Below are positions 18,054 through 27,576 of a stretch of 64,000 nt of DNA, piece after piece. Source of the stretch: MGBC113645 sp036308445. GTDB lineage: Bacteria > Bacillota_I > Bacilli_A > Erysipelotrichales > Coprobacillaceae. Where the stretch lies: positions 1 to 64,000 of the forward strand of contig JAXJVS010000042.1 in NCBI GenBank assembly GCA_036308445.1, read 5' to 3'. How positions within the stretch are numbered: position 1 is the stretch's first letter; each line of letters starts with the position of its first letter. The notes beneath the pieces were generated by a model. It had not been told where the DNA came from. It worked only from the letters and a program-made list of their open reading frames with translations, and did no database searches. A program made the position numbers and the translations under genes.

Positions 18054-19436
18054 ATGGAAAGACAAGAATTTGAAAGCTTAACTCTTTGTCCTTTGGATGG
18101 TCGTTATTCTGGTATTAAAGATGCTTTAGGTGAATATTTTAGTGAATATGCTTTAGTTAAATATAGAGTTTTTGTTGAAATTCAATGGTTAAAGTTTTTA
18201 ATTGAAAATATTGATAGTGATATTTTAGCAAAATTCAATAAAGATGAAATGAATAAAATTGAAGCTATTTCAAGTGAATTTAATTATGAATCTTTTAAAG
18301 CAATTAAAGATATTGAGTCAGTAACTCGTCATGATGTGAAAGCTGTTGAATACTTTATTGGTAATTGTTTAAAAGAATTGGGATATGATTATTTGATTAG
18401 CTTTGTTCATATTGGATGTACTTCTGAAGATATTAATAATACATCTTATGCTTGCATGTTAAAATATGGATTAAAAAATGTATGGTTACCAAAAGCAAAA
18501 GAATTTGCTGAAATCATTAACAATTGGGCAGAAGAACATAAAGATGATGCTATGTTAGCACATACACATGGACAACCTGCAACTCCAACTACAATTGGAA
18601 AAGAATTTAAAGTTTACGCTTACCGTTTTTTATCAAGCATTGAGAATGTTGAGAGTATTAAGATTAAGGCTAAGTTTAATGGCGCTACAGGAAATTATAG
18701 TGCTATTTTAACAGCTTTCCCTAATACTGATTGGCAATCTATGTCTAAGAAATTTGTTGAAGAATATTTAGGGTTGACTTTTAATCCTTTGACAACTCAG
18801 ATTGAAAGTCATGACTATACTTGTCATATCTTAGATGGTATTCGTCATTTTAATAATGTATTAGTTGATTTTGATGTTGATATGTGGTTATACATTTCTA
18901 TGGAATACTTTAAACAAATTCCTGTTAAAGGTGAAGTAGGAAGTAGTACTATGCCTCATAAGGTTAATCCTATTCGTTTTGAAAATAGTGAAGCTAATGT
19001 AGATATGTCTAATAATATTTGTGTAGCTTTATCTAACAAATTACCTAGATCAAGAATGCAAAGAGATTTATCTGATTCTTCTAGTCAAAGAAACATCGGT
19101 TTAGCATTTGGTTATTCTTTACAAGCTGTTAATGAAACAATGAATGGTTTAGCTAAATGTGTGGTTAATAAGGAAAAGTTAGCTTCTGATTTAAATGAAA
19201 AATGGGAAGTATTAGCAGAACCTATTCAAACAATGCTTAGAAAATATGGTGTACCAGATGCTTATGATACTTTAAAAGCATTAACAAGAGGTAAAAATAT
19301 TTCTAAAGAAGATATTTTGAAATTTGCAGAAAGTTTAGATATGTTAAGCGAAGAAGATCGTGCTACTTTGGTTAACATGACTCCTGCTTCTTATATTGGT
19401 TTAGCGGATAAATTAGCTCAATTAAAGTTACAATAA
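18054..19436 (+). CDS. purB: PurB, adenylosuccinate lyase
   Basis: 460 residues. It catalyses SAICAR cleavage and adenylosuccinate cleavage. TSEDINNT near 123, HTHGQPATPTTIGKE near 165-179 and the fumarase-superfamily signature GEVGSSTMPHKVNPI near 293 (catalytic Ser loop) are all present. The length and the extra segments match the longer E. coli-type PurB rather than the 430-residue Bacillus type. It starts directly after the purL stop, so it closes the operon; a strong terminator follows. Confidence 0.97.
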   Translation: MERQEFESLTLCPLDGRYSGIKDALGEYFSEYALVKYRVFVEIQWLKFLIENIDSDILAKFNKDEMNKIEAISSEFNYESFKAIKDIESVTRHDVKAVEYFIGNCLKELGYDYLISFVHIGCTSEDINNTSYACMLKYGLKNVWLPKAKEFAEIINNWAEEHKDDAMLAHTHGQPATPTTIGKEFKVYAYRFLSSIENVESIKIKAKFNGATGNYSAILTAFPNTDWQSMSKKFVEEYLGLTFNPLTTQIESHDYTCHILDGIRHFNNVLVDFDVDMWLYISMEYFKQIPVKGEVGSSTMPHKVNPIRFENSEANVDMSNNICVALSNKLPRSRMQRDLSDSSSQRNIGLAFGYSLQAVNETMNGLAKCVVNKEKLASDLNEKWEVLAEPIQTMLRKYGVPDAYDTLKALTRGKNISKEDILKFAESLDMLSEEDRATLVNMTPASYIGLADKLAQLKLQ

Positions 19437-19439
19437 TAT

Positions 19440-19474
19440 AAATTAACACCCAATTGATTTGGGTGTTAATTTTA
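19440..19474 (+). terminator. Terminator of the pur operon
   Basis: AATTAACACCCAA and TTGGGTGTTAATT form a long stem around TTGA-like loop bases, followed by TTTA. Confidence 0.85.
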
Positions 19475-19540
19475 TGTAAAATCAATTTTAAAAGGTTAGT
19501 TAATAATATTATAAGTAAAATGAAATAAGTAAATTGTTTG

Positions 19541-19567
19541 TTAAGAAATGTTAAGATTGTGTTAAGA
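19541..19567 (+). promoter_or_regulatory. TTAAGA direct repeats upstream of Na/Pi cotransporter 1
   Basis: TTAAGA occurs at 19541, 19551 and 19562, spacing 10 and 11 bases, as expected for tandem binding by a PhoB/PhoP-type (OmpR family) regulator. The adjacent gene is a phosphate transporter, which makes a phosphate-responsive operator plausible. The actual -35/-10 is not clear. Confidence 0.45.
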
Positions 19568-19627
19568 ATATTTACGTTGAGTGAAGATTGTGTTAATCTT
19601 TGCTTAGTAATATAGGAGGTTTTATCT

Positions 19628-21298
19628 ATGGATATAACAAATATATTTTCTATGGCTGGTGGATTAGCATTATTTTTATATGGTATGAATATGATGTCTA
19701 ATGGTCTAGAACTAGCTGCAGGAAATAAAATGCAAGCAATATTAGAAAAATTAACGTCAAATCGTTTTTTAGGAGTTATCGTTGGAGCTTTGATTACAGC
19801 TTTAATTCAATCTTCATCTGCAACTACTGTTATGGCTGTGGGATTTGTTAATTCAGGTTTAATGAAACTTGAGAATGCTGTTTGGGTTATTATGGGAGCT
19901 AACATTGGGACAACAATTACGGGACAATTAATTGCTATTGATATTACAGCAATTGCTCCGGTTATTGCTTTTATTGGTGTGGCAATGATTGTTTTCTTTA
20001 AAAGTGAAAAACTTGATGCTTTTGGATCGATTTTTGCAGGTTTAGGGGTATTATTTATGGGTATGGATATGATGTCGGCTGCGATGTCACCTCTTAGAGA
20101 AATGCCTGAATTTGTTAATATCATTACTAAGTTTGAAAATCCTTTAATTGGTATCTTAGTTGGTGCAGGATTTACGGCTATTATTCAAAGTTCATCTGCA
20201 TCGGTTGGTATTTTACAAGCCTTAGCAATGTCTGGGGTCATTACTTTACCATCTGCTATTTATGTATTATTTGGACAAAATATTGGAACATGTATTACTT
20301 CTGTTATTGCTTCTATTGGAACAAATAGAAATGCAAAACGTACTACAATTATTCATTTATCATTCAATATTATAGGAACAGTTATTTTTGTTATTATTAG
20401 TATGTTATTCCCATTTGCTGAATTTATGCAATCGATAACACCTACAAATGTAGCTGCTCAGATTGCAAATACACATACTGTCTTTAATATTGTAACAACA
20501 ATATTATTGATTCCAGTAGGTGAGAAATTAGTTAAATTGACATATCTAGTTCTACCAGAAGTTGCTGAAGAAAAAGAAAACTTGACATTAAAGTATTTGG
20601 ATTTTAATGTATTTACTAATGATTATCATTTAGGTACAAGTGCTATTGCTAATACTCAATTATTTAATGAAACTCAAAATATGTTAACTGTAACTACTGA
20701 AAATGTTAGACGTTCTTTTGATTTAATGGTTCAATTCAATCAAGAAAGATATGAAAGATTACTAAAAACAGAAGAATATATTAATTACCTAAATAAAGGA
20801 ATCACTAAGTTTACAACAAATGCTATTGTTGAAGAGTCTCCTTTAAAGGAATCACAGGCAATTAGTTTATTTATGAAGATTGCTGGTGATTTGGAAAGAA
20901 TTGGAGATCATGCTGTAGACATTGCTAACCGTGCTAAATTATTAAATGATAATGATGAAAGATTTTCTAGCGAAGCTATGGAAGAAATTAGAATTATGAG
21001 TTCGTTAACTAATAGTATTTTAGATGAATTGAAAATTTTATCTCATGATGAATTAACAAATATAACTGAAAAAGTCGATGTTATTGAAGAAAGCATCGAT
21101 GCAACAACAAATGAATTTGCTGCTAATCAATTGAAAAGATTATCAAATAAGTCTTGTACTGCAGAACATAGTGTTATTTTCACGAAAACACTTACTGATT
21201 TTGAACGTATTGGTGATCATGGATTAAATATCGCAAAAAGTTTTAGTAAGATTAAAGATATTCTTGCGGCAATGAAAATGGTTAAGGCTGAGCAATAA
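19628..21298 (+). CDS. Na/Pi cotransporter with PhoU domain (1)
   Basis: 556 residues; ATG behind AGGAGG. The N-terminal ~320 residues are an inverted-repeat NptA-type sodium-phosphate transporter with the duplicated QSSSATT (near 60) and QSSSAS (near 187) signatures. The C-terminal ~190 residues are a cytoplasmic PhoU-like helical domain with two copies of the FxRIGDHG/ERIGDHA motif (IAGDLERIGDHAVDIANRA and FERIGDHGLNIAK). It probably imports phosphate and couples to phosphate sensing. A second paralogue follows at 22813 with the same layout. Confidence 0.93.
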   Translation: MDITNIFSMAGGLALFLYGMNMMSNGLELAAGNKMQAILEKLTSNRFLGVIVGALITALIQSSSATTVMAVGFVNSGLMKLENAVWVIMGANIGTTITGQLIAIDITAIAPVIAFIGVAMIVFFKSEKLDAFGSIFAGLGVLFMGMDMMSAAMSPLREMPEFVNIITKFENPLIGILVGAGFTAIIQSSSASVGILQALAMSGVITLPSAIYVLFGQNIGTCITSVIASIGTNRNAKRTTIIHLSFNIIGTVIFVIISMLFPFAEFMQSITPTNVAAQIANTHTVFNIVTTILLIPVGEKLVKLTYLVLPEVAEEKENLTLKYLDFNVFTNDYHLGTSAIANTQLFNETQNMLTVTTENVRRSFDLMVQFNQERYERLLKTEEYINYLNKGITKFTTNAIVEESPLKESQAISLFMKIAGDLERIGDHAVDIANRAKLLNDNDERFSSEAMEEIRIMSSLTNSILDELKILSHDELTNITEKVDVIEESIDATTNEFAANQLKRLSNKSCTAEHSVIFTKTLTDFERIGDHGLNIAKSFSKIKDILAAMKMVKAEQ

Positions 21299-21316
21299 TG
21301 CTTAGCTTTTTCTTTT
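21285..21316 (+). terminator. Terminator after Na/Pi cotransporter 1
   Basis: GCTGAGC and GCTTAGC pair around AATAAT, spanning the stop codon, followed by TTTTTCTTTT. Confidence 0.75.
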
Positions 21317-21348
21317 GTATTGTATTATACTTATATTGGGTGATTAAT

Positions 21349-21618
21349 ATGATAAGAAAGAGAATTGTGTTTAAAGGAAGAGTTCAAGGTGTTGGTTTTA
21401 GGTTTACTGCTGTTAGATACGCATCTCATCTTGGGTTATCAGGATGGGTAAAAAATATGTATGATGGTAGTGTATTGATGGAAGTGCAAGGTCATCTCTC
21501 ATTGATTAATCAATTAATGAATTATCTAAATAATGATCATTATATTAGAATCGATGAAATGAATGAAAGAAATATCGATATAAAAGAAAGCGAAAGTGGA
21601 TTTGGTGTAAAATATTAA
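21349..21618 (+). CDS. Acylphosphatase
   Basis: 89 residues from ATG 21349; an ATG upstream lies inside the terminator. This small ferredoxin-like alpha/beta enzyme hydrolyses carboxyl phosphates such as acetyl phosphate. The family motif GRVQGVGFRF (catalytic Arg) is near residues 10-19, and GWVKNMYDGSV with the catalytic Asn is near 35-45. The length is standard. It is sandwiched between two phosphate transporters, suggesting (inference) a role in phosphate-rich metabolism. The ribosome site is weak (GGGTG). Confidence 0.9.
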   Translation: MIRKRIVFKGRVQGVGFRFTAVRYASHLGLSGWVKNMYDGSVLMEVQGHLSLINQLMNYLNNDHYIRIDEMNERNIDIKESESGFGVKY

Positions 21619-21640
21619 AACAGCTCTTTTGTGAGCTGTT
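21619..21640. terminator. Bidirectional terminator, acylphosphatase / DUF2812
   Basis: AACAGCTC and GAGCTGTT pair around TTTTGT between convergent genes. The stop codon of the minus-strand gene lies at its edge. Confidence 0.8.
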
Positions 21641-22637
21641 ATTTTATTTCAAAAGTTGTATTTATTATAATAACCATATTATTTTGAAGAGTTAATTTTA
21701 AATATGCTTTATTTTCATAATATCCTAGATATTCATTGTTGCTTGTTTTTTTGAATTTATCCACATATAATTTATCTGGTTTTGATAATAGATTCTTGAA
21801 CAATGCTTGTGCTTTTTCATTGTTATCGAACAGATAAACTTGTGAATATAATGATTTTTCTTGATTAGCTGTATATTCGATGTATTCATAACTTTCTGGT
21901 ATAAGGATACTAGTATGCTTGATGATCGAATATTCAGTTTTTTCATTAATTTGATATTCTGTTAAAGTAGGAATATAACTAGGTTTTGCCTTTGGCACTG
22001 TTGTATTAATGACATCTAATACTAATCCTATAATCATCAAAAGAACAGTTATGATAGGAAATATAGTTGATAATATGTAATTTTTATTAAGATTTTTGTA
22101 TAATATTTCTTTTTTTGAAAAACGATAAATACCTATCCATTTTAACAATGTTCTATATACTATAGCTAAAGAAATGAGAATTAGTGAAACATAATATAAA
22201 ATCTTTCCATTTGTTGTTAAATCATATATGTTTAATGGAAATATAAAAAATATGAGAATAATAAAAAATAATAATAATGCAAGAGAGAAATGCAGTAGTC
22301 TCTTGTTTATTTCTTTTTCAGCAATATTTTGTTTGAAATGTCGAGGGTTGATTTCTTTTTCTCCCTTAAATACAAGTAGATTTTTAAAGGTAGAAATCAG
22401 CTCGTAATCATTTTCTAAATAATAATCTATATATTTTTGCTTATCTTCTCTTTTTTTAAGGATGGATTTTTCGTTAGATGTAAAAATGTCTACTAAATAA
22501 TAAACTGGTTTATCATTTTTTCTGAAAAATGTGATATAAGATATTTTATCAGTTGTATATCCTTCTTTTGCTATTTGATTTAATTTGTTTTGTAATAACT
22601 GATATTCATAAATATCATAATGAAATAACTTAATCAT
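21639..22637 (-). CDS. DUF2812-like membrane protein
   Basis: 332 residues from ATG 22637, which is correctly spaced behind AAAGGTGG; a GTG four codons earlier would sit inside that site. An N-terminal soluble region (LFHYDIYEYQLLQNKLNQIAKEGY) resembles the DUF2812 start, where such proteins carry a short alpha/beta domain. Four membrane segments follow (approximately 120-140, 150-165, 195-220 and the linker). The last ~110 residues look extracytoplasmic and hydrophilic. Function unknown. DUF2812 proteins often neighbour PadR regulators, but none is seen here. It lies opposite to and between the two phosphate transporters. Confidence 0.65.
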   Translation of the reverse strand: MIKLFHYDIYEYQLLQNKLNQIAKEGYTTDKISYITFFRKNDKPVYYLVDIFTSNEKSILKKREDKQKYIDYYLENDYELISTFKNLLVFKGEKEINPRHFKQNIAEKEINKRLLHFSLALLLFFIILIFFIFPLNIYDLTTNGKILYYVSLILISLAIVYRTLLKWIGIYRFSKKEILYKNLNKNYILSTIFPIITVLLMIIGLVLDVINTTVPKAKPSYIPTLTEYQINEKTEYSIIKHTSILIPESYEYIEYTANQEKSLYSQVYLFDNNEKAQALFKNLLSKPDKLYVDKFKKTSNNEYLGYYENKAYLKLTLQNNMVIIINTTFEIK

Positions 22638-22767
22638 ATATTCTACCACCTTTTGATGAATTATATCAAAATATAATAAATATGTCTATTCTAAAGAAAA
22701 AATGTTAAAAAGTTGATAATAAATTATTTAATTGTTGTTTATGTGTAAAAAATATATTAAAATAATG

Positions 22768-22794
22768 TTAAGTTTGTGTAAAGTTGGTTTAATA
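22768..22794 (+). promoter_or_regulatory. Direct repeats upstream of Na/Pi cotransporter 2
   Basis: TTAAGT at 22768, TAAAGT at 22779 and TTAATA at 22789 form an 11- and 10-base-spaced series like that upstream of the first cotransporter, suggesting a shared regulator. Confidence 0.4.
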
Positions 22795-22812
22795 AATGAG
22801 GAGGAAACATTT

Positions 22813-24519
22813 ATGGATTTATCAATAGCGTTTAACTTGATGGGCGGATTAGGATTGTTCCTTTATGGAATGAAATTAATGAGTGATTCATTATCTAATG
22901 TTGCCGGAGCTAAACTACGTAGTATATTAGAAAAAATGACTAAAAATACTTTTGTTGGTTTGATTGTGGGGATGTTATTTACAGCAGTTGTACAGTCATC
23001 TTCAGCAACTACTGTTTTAGTCGTAAGCTTTGTTAATGCTGGATTAATGAATTTGTATCAGGCTACTGGTATTATTATGGGTGCTAATATTGGAACAACT
23101 ATAACTGGTCAGCTGATTGCATTTAATTTATCTGAAATAGCACCTTTATTTGTTCTTGGTGGTGTTATTATGATTATGGCATCTAAGAAACCAAATGTTC
23201 AAAAGATAGGGGAAGTTATTTTAGGGTTTGGTATTTTATTTGTTGGTTTAGCTACTATGTCTTCAGCTATGTCTACATTAAAAGATTCACCAATGATTAC
23301 AAATACTCTATCATCATTAACGAATCCATTAATGGGAGTGTTGATTGGATTCTTATTTACTGCTGTATTGCAATCATCTTCTGCCACAGTTGGTATTGTT
23401 ATTTTGCTTGCATCTCAAGGATTATTGGAATTATCAATCTGTTTCTTTATTATTTTAGGATGTAATATGGGTTCTTGTGTTTCTGCGTTAATTGCAAGTT
23501 TAGGTGGAAAGAAGAATGCAAAACGTGCAGCTTATATTCATTTTTTAATTAATATTTTTGGTTCTGCTGTGATTGTTGTATTATTATTATTGTTCATGCC
23601 TCAAATTGAATATGGTATTTTAATGTTGACAGGTTCTCAAAATTTAACTGGTGCTGCTTTATTTGCTTCTAATGCGAGAAATGTTGCTAATGCACATACT
23701 ATTTTTAAAGTGTTCCAAATTGCAATCTGTTATCCATTTGCTAAACATATTGTTAAATTAACTTATAAGATAGTACCAGGTGATGACTTGGAGAGAGGAT
23801 TTGAGTTAAAATATATTAGTAATAAAGTTGCTTATAGTGCTACTACAGCTATTCCTCAAGTTATTCATGAGGTTGAACGTATGGCTGAAATTGCTAGAGA
23901 AAATTTGAATTTAGCAGTTAATTCTTTATTGGAAGTAAATACTTCTGCTCAGGAAGAAATTGATAAAAATGAAGAACATATTGATTTCTTAAATCACCAT
24001 ATATTTGAATATTTAAACCGTATTAATCAGACACCATTGCCTGAACAAGATTCAAAGATGATAGGACCTTTATTCCATGTTATTTCTGATATTGAGAGAA
24101 TTGGTGATCATGCAAAAACAATTTCTAATATTACTGCCACATGTGCGAGAAAAGAATATAAATTTACTCAAAATAATAAAGTAGAAATTAGAGAATTATT
24201 AACAATGGTTAATTCTGAACTTGAATTAAGTTTAGATATGTTTACCCATAAATCGGTTGAACATTTAACTGAAATTATTAAATTAGAAGAATTGATTGAT
24301 AGAAAAGAAGATCGTCTTCAGAAGAATTATTTAACTGATATCAAGAAAAAAGAAACTGCTCCTAGAGAGGGTATGTTATATTCCGATGTAGCAGCTGCTC
24401 TTGAAAGAATAGGTGATCATGCCACTAATATTGCTTTCTCTATTTTAAATGAAGATAGTGAAGAAGTAAAACGATTATTAGAAGAAGAGCATGTAGATCC
24501 TGCTGATTATATTTTATAA
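22813..24519 (+). CDS. Na/Pi cotransporter with PhoU domain (2)
   Basis: 568 residues from ATG 22813 (GAGGAGG upstream). Same domain order as the paralogue at 19628: QSSSATT near 61 and QSSSATVG near 187 mark the two halves of the NptA transporter, and the C-terminal PhoU-like domain has DIERIGDHAKTISN and ALERIGDHATNIAF. The two proteins are clearly homologous but well diverged, so this is not a recent duplication. Both have TTAAGA-like repeats upstream. Confidence 0.93.
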   Translation: MDLSIAFNLMGGLGLFLYGMKLMSDSLSNVAGAKLRSILEKMTKNTFVGLIVGMLFTAVVQSSSATTVLVVSFVNAGLMNLYQATGIIMGANIGTTITGQLIAFNLSEIAPLFVLGGVIMIMASKKPNVQKIGEVILGFGILFVGLATMSSAMSTLKDSPMITNTLSSLTNPLMGVLIGFLFTAVLQSSSATVGIVILLASQGLLELSICFFIILGCNMGSCVSALIASLGGKKNAKRAAYIHFLINIFGSAVIVVLLLLFMPQIEYGILMLTGSQNLTGAALFASNARNVANAHTIFKVFQIAICYPFAKHIVKLTYKIVPGDDLERGFELKYISNKVAYSATTAIPQVIHEVERMAEIARENLNLAVNSLLEVNTSAQEEIDKNEEHIDFLNHHIFEYLNRINQTPLPEQDSKMIGPLFHVISDIERIGDHAKTISNITATCARKEYKFTQNNKVEIRELLTMVNSELELSLDMFTHKSVEHLTEIIKLEELIDRKEDRLQKNYLTDIKKKETAPREGMLYSDVAAALERIGDHATNIAFSILNEDSEEVKRLLEEEHVDPADYIL

Positions 24520-24542
24520 GCCTACTATTAGGCTTTTTCTTT
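24519..24542 (+). terminator. Terminator after Na/Pi cotransporter 2
   Basis: AGCCTA and TAGGCT pair around CTAT, followed by TTTTCTTTT. Confidence 0.75.
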
Positions 24543-24585
24543 TTAAGATAAAGTGTTATAATACTTAACAATAAGGAGGGAGAGT

Positions 24586-26316
24586 ATGAGAATTAAGAAG
24601 TTTTTATCATATTACAAACCTTATATGAGAATGTTTTTATTGGATATGTTCTGTGCTTTTATTGCGGCAGGCATTACTTTGATTTATCCTTTAATTACAA
24701 GATATATAACAGGTGAAATATTAGTGGCTGAGAATATTAATGTTTCTCTTATATATAAATTAGGTTTTGTAATGCTTTTTTTGGTTGTTATAGAATATAT
24801 TTGTAATTATTATATTTCATATCAAGGTCATGTTATGGGAACTTATATGGAAAGAGATTTGCGTAATGAGTTGTTTGAACATTATCAGAAGTTATCTTTT
24901 AGTTTTTATGATGAACAGAAAACTGGACAATTGATGTCTAGAATTACTAATGATTTATTTTCTTTGACTGAATTATACCATCATGGTCCTGAGGATATTG
25001 TTATTTCAGTCATAAAATTTGTGGGAGCATTTATTATTTTATCGGGAATAAATCTTAAATTAACTTTAATTGTGTTTTCTTTTATTCCTGTTATGTTTGT
25101 TTTTGCTTATTATTTTAATCGTAAGATGAAAAAAGCTTTTAAGAGAAATAAACAAAGAATAGGTGATATTAATGCTAGAGTTGAAGATAATTTGTCTGGT
25201 ATAAGAGTTGTTAAAAGTTTTGCTAATGAAGCAGAGGAAATGGATAAATTTAAAGTAGAGAATAAACGTTTTGTTAGCAGCAAAAAGAATAGTTATTATT
25301 ATATGGGACAGTATCATTCAGGTTTAACTGCTTTTATGAGTATTATTACTATTTGTGTTATTTTCTTTGGGACTTTATTTATTTCTAAAGGTTCTATTGA
25401 TACACCAGATTTAATAGCGTTTTTACTATATGTTTCTAATTTAACTGATCCAATCAAAAAATTATTAAACTTCACTGAACAATTTCAAGAAGGTGCGACT
25501 GGTTTTGAAAGATTCATGGAGATATTAGAAATACAGCCGGATATTAAAGATAAAGAAAATGCTTATGATTTAAAAAAAGTTCAAGGTCATGTAGAATTTA
25601 ATCATGTATCTTTTAAGTATAATGAAAAATCAGGTTATGTTTTTGAAAATTTAAATCTTGATGTAAAAGCCGGGGAATATTTAGCGTTAGTAGGGTCTTC
25701 TGGTGTAGGTAAGACAACTATTTGTTCTTTACTTCCACGTTTTTACGAGGCAACAGAAGGTCATATATTCATAGATAATCATGATATTACGGATGTTACT
25801 TTATCTTCTTTAAGGGAGCATATCGGCATTGTCCAACAGGATGTATATTTATTCGCTGGTACCATTATGGAGAATATTAGATATGGTAAAATGGATGCAA
25901 CAGATGAAGAAGTTATTGAAGCTGCTAAAAAGGCAAATGCCCATGATTTTATAATGGAATTACCTGATGGCTATGATACTGATTGTGGCCAAAGAGGGGT
26001 AAAATTATCTGGTGGTCAAAAGCAGAGATTATCTATTGCAAGAGTATTCTTGAAGAATCCACCTATTCTTATTTTTGATGAAGCAACAAGTGCTTTAGAT
26101 AATGAAAGTGAATATGTCGTACAGCAATCATTAGAGTCATTAGCAAAAAATAGAACTACATTTGTGATTGCTCATAGATTATCAACAATCAAGAACGCTC
26201 AAAGAATTTGTGTATTGACGGAAAATGGAATTAGTGAAGAAGGAAGTCACGAACAATTAATGGGTAAAAATGGTCAATATGCTCACCTATACAATATGCA
26301 ATTTAAAGAAAAATAG
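24586..26316 (+). CDS. ABC exporter, fused membrane and ATPase domains
   Basis: 576 residues; AAGGAGG upstream. The half-transporter probably works as a homodimer. An N-terminal six-helix ABC_membrane domain covers about 1-310. A nucleotide-binding domain follows with Walker A GSSGVGKTT near 370, signature LSGGQKQR near 474, Walker B LIFDEATSALD near 492 and H-loop VIAHRLST. It resembles the BmrA/MsbA group of lipid or multidrug exporters. It stands alone between terminators, so the substrate cannot be inferred. Confidence 0.92.
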   Translation: MRIKKFLSYYKPYMRMFLLDMFCAFIAAGITLIYPLITRYITGEILVAENINVSLIYKLGFVMLFLVVIEYICNYYISYQGHVMGTYMERDLRNELFEHYQKLSFSFYDEQKTGQLMSRITNDLFSLTELYHHGPEDIVISVIKFVGAFIILSGINLKLTLIVFSFIPVMFVFAYYFNRKMKKAFKRNKQRIGDINARVEDNLSGIRVVKSFANEAEEMDKFKVENKRFVSSKKNSYYYMGQYHSGLTAFMSIITICVIFFGTLFISKGSIDTPDLIAFLLYVSNLTDPIKKLLNFTEQFQEGATGFERFMEILEIQPDIKDKENAYDLKKVQGHVEFNHVSFKYNEKSGYVFENLNLDVKAGEYLALVGSSGVGKTTICSLLPRFYEATEGHIFIDNHDITDVTLSSLREHIGIVQQDVYLFAGTIMENIRYGKMDATDEEVIEAAKKANAHDFIMELPDGYDTDCGQRGVKLSGGQKQRLSIARVFLKNPPILIFDEATSALDNESEYVVQQSLESLAKNRTTFVIAHRLSTIKNAQRICVLTENGISEEGSHEQLMGKNGQYAHLYNMQFKEK

Positions 26317-26339
26317 CACTTAGAAATCTAAGTGCTATT
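26312..26339. terminator. Bidirectional terminator, ABC exporter / DUF2804
   Basis: AATAGCACTTAG and CTAAGTGCTATT form a 12-bp stem with an AAAT loop between convergent genes. Confidence 0.85.
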
Positions 26340-27368
26340 ACCATTTATTATAGACTCTTTCAGCAAAACCTAAGAAGTCTTTTAACTCAATCTTTGTTCC
26401 ATCATCTAAAATCATTGTACCACTAAATAAGCCGAATACTTGATGTTGGTTAGAACATATGAATTTAATATCTGTGCAAGATGCTCTATCCATAATTGGT
26501 GTAAAATTCATTTCAAAACGGTTGTCATTACTTGTAAAAGTCCATGGCTGGGTATATAGATAATTATTATTAGAATCTTGAGGAATATTAAAAGTAACAT
26601 TTTTTAATTTATGTAATACACCATCATAAAAAATAACATTTTCACTAGCAGCGCTTGTGTCACCGAAACCATAACCGATATTAAAACCTACTTCATGTCC
26701 ATCAATGTTACCACAGCCGGCACCCCAATACCAGACATTTTTATAAGTCCATACTCCACGGCCCCAATCTAAGATGGCGCGAGTATTGTCAGGGTGGAAA
26801 GTGTAGGAAAATTGACCGATACAGAAATTGCCTTTGGCTTTGAACCTACAATTTTTTGATTGTAATAGAAATGTTTTTCTTTTTCAAATGGTGTTGCGAT
26901 GACCATTGATTCTTTTGGTTCATCTGTTAGTTCTAAATGACATGTAAAAGTTTGATTTTTATAAAAATTATCCATTCTACATTCCAATAAACGACCGTTA
27001 GGAATATGTTTATATACTAAGTCAACATGTTTTGAATGGTATTCTACATTACCGGATTGAGATGAAGAAGGTAAACCTATTTTTCCTAAAGAGAAGGGTT
27101 GAATAGGTGAGGTTGTTTGGTCTTTTTTGTTTTTAAAATCTAATACTGAAACGCTTTCCATGCTCATATATGAATTATCATCCAAAGTTAATGCTATACC
27201 AAATTCATCATTATAAATTAAATAATAATCCCATTCCTTAATACGTAATGAATTTGCTTTAATTTCATCACGATTATAATCTAAAACTAAACTTCGAGCA
27301 TACCCTTTTTCTCTAAGATTACCAAATTGATCTAATAAAGGTCCTTTATTTACTATTTCTTTTTGCAT
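26338..27368 (-). pseudogene. DUF2804 family gene with one frameshift
   Basis: ATG 27368 with GGAGAAA upstream opens a frame of 199 codons (MQKEIVNKGPLLDQFGNLREKGYA) whose sequence is normal to SKPKA, then runs into a false tail ending near 26769. A second frame picks up at GNFCIGQFSYTFHPD and continues through AILDWGRGVWTYKNVWYWG to DFLGFAERVYNKW, stopping at 26338. Joined, these give a full-length DUF2804 protein (about 343 residues), so a single indel near 26830-26845 separates the halves. This is a real frameshift or an assembly error; both halves look under protein-level constraint. The function of DUF2804 is not established. Confidence 0.8.
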
Positions 27369-27487
27369 AATATTTCTCCTTGATTAAGAATATATTTTAT
27401 TTTAACATAAATAATTCAACAATTTTATATATTTTAATACAAAAAGAAAAACATAGACCTTTTCATATAAAGTAATTATGCTTTAAT

Positions 27488-27541
27488 AAAAAAAGAGAAA
27501 TGATAAAACTATGAATCGATAGTTTGTCTTTTTCTCTTTTA
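27488..27541 (-). terminator. Terminator downstream of enolase
   Basis: Nested arms AAAAGAGAAA/TTTCTCTTTT and AAACTAT/ATAGTTT form a long hairpin with T-rich flanks on both sides. It separates enolase from the DUF2804 gene. Confidence 0.65.
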
Positions 27542-27576
27542 GTAGTTCTAAAAATACTATATCTTATAGAAAAACA

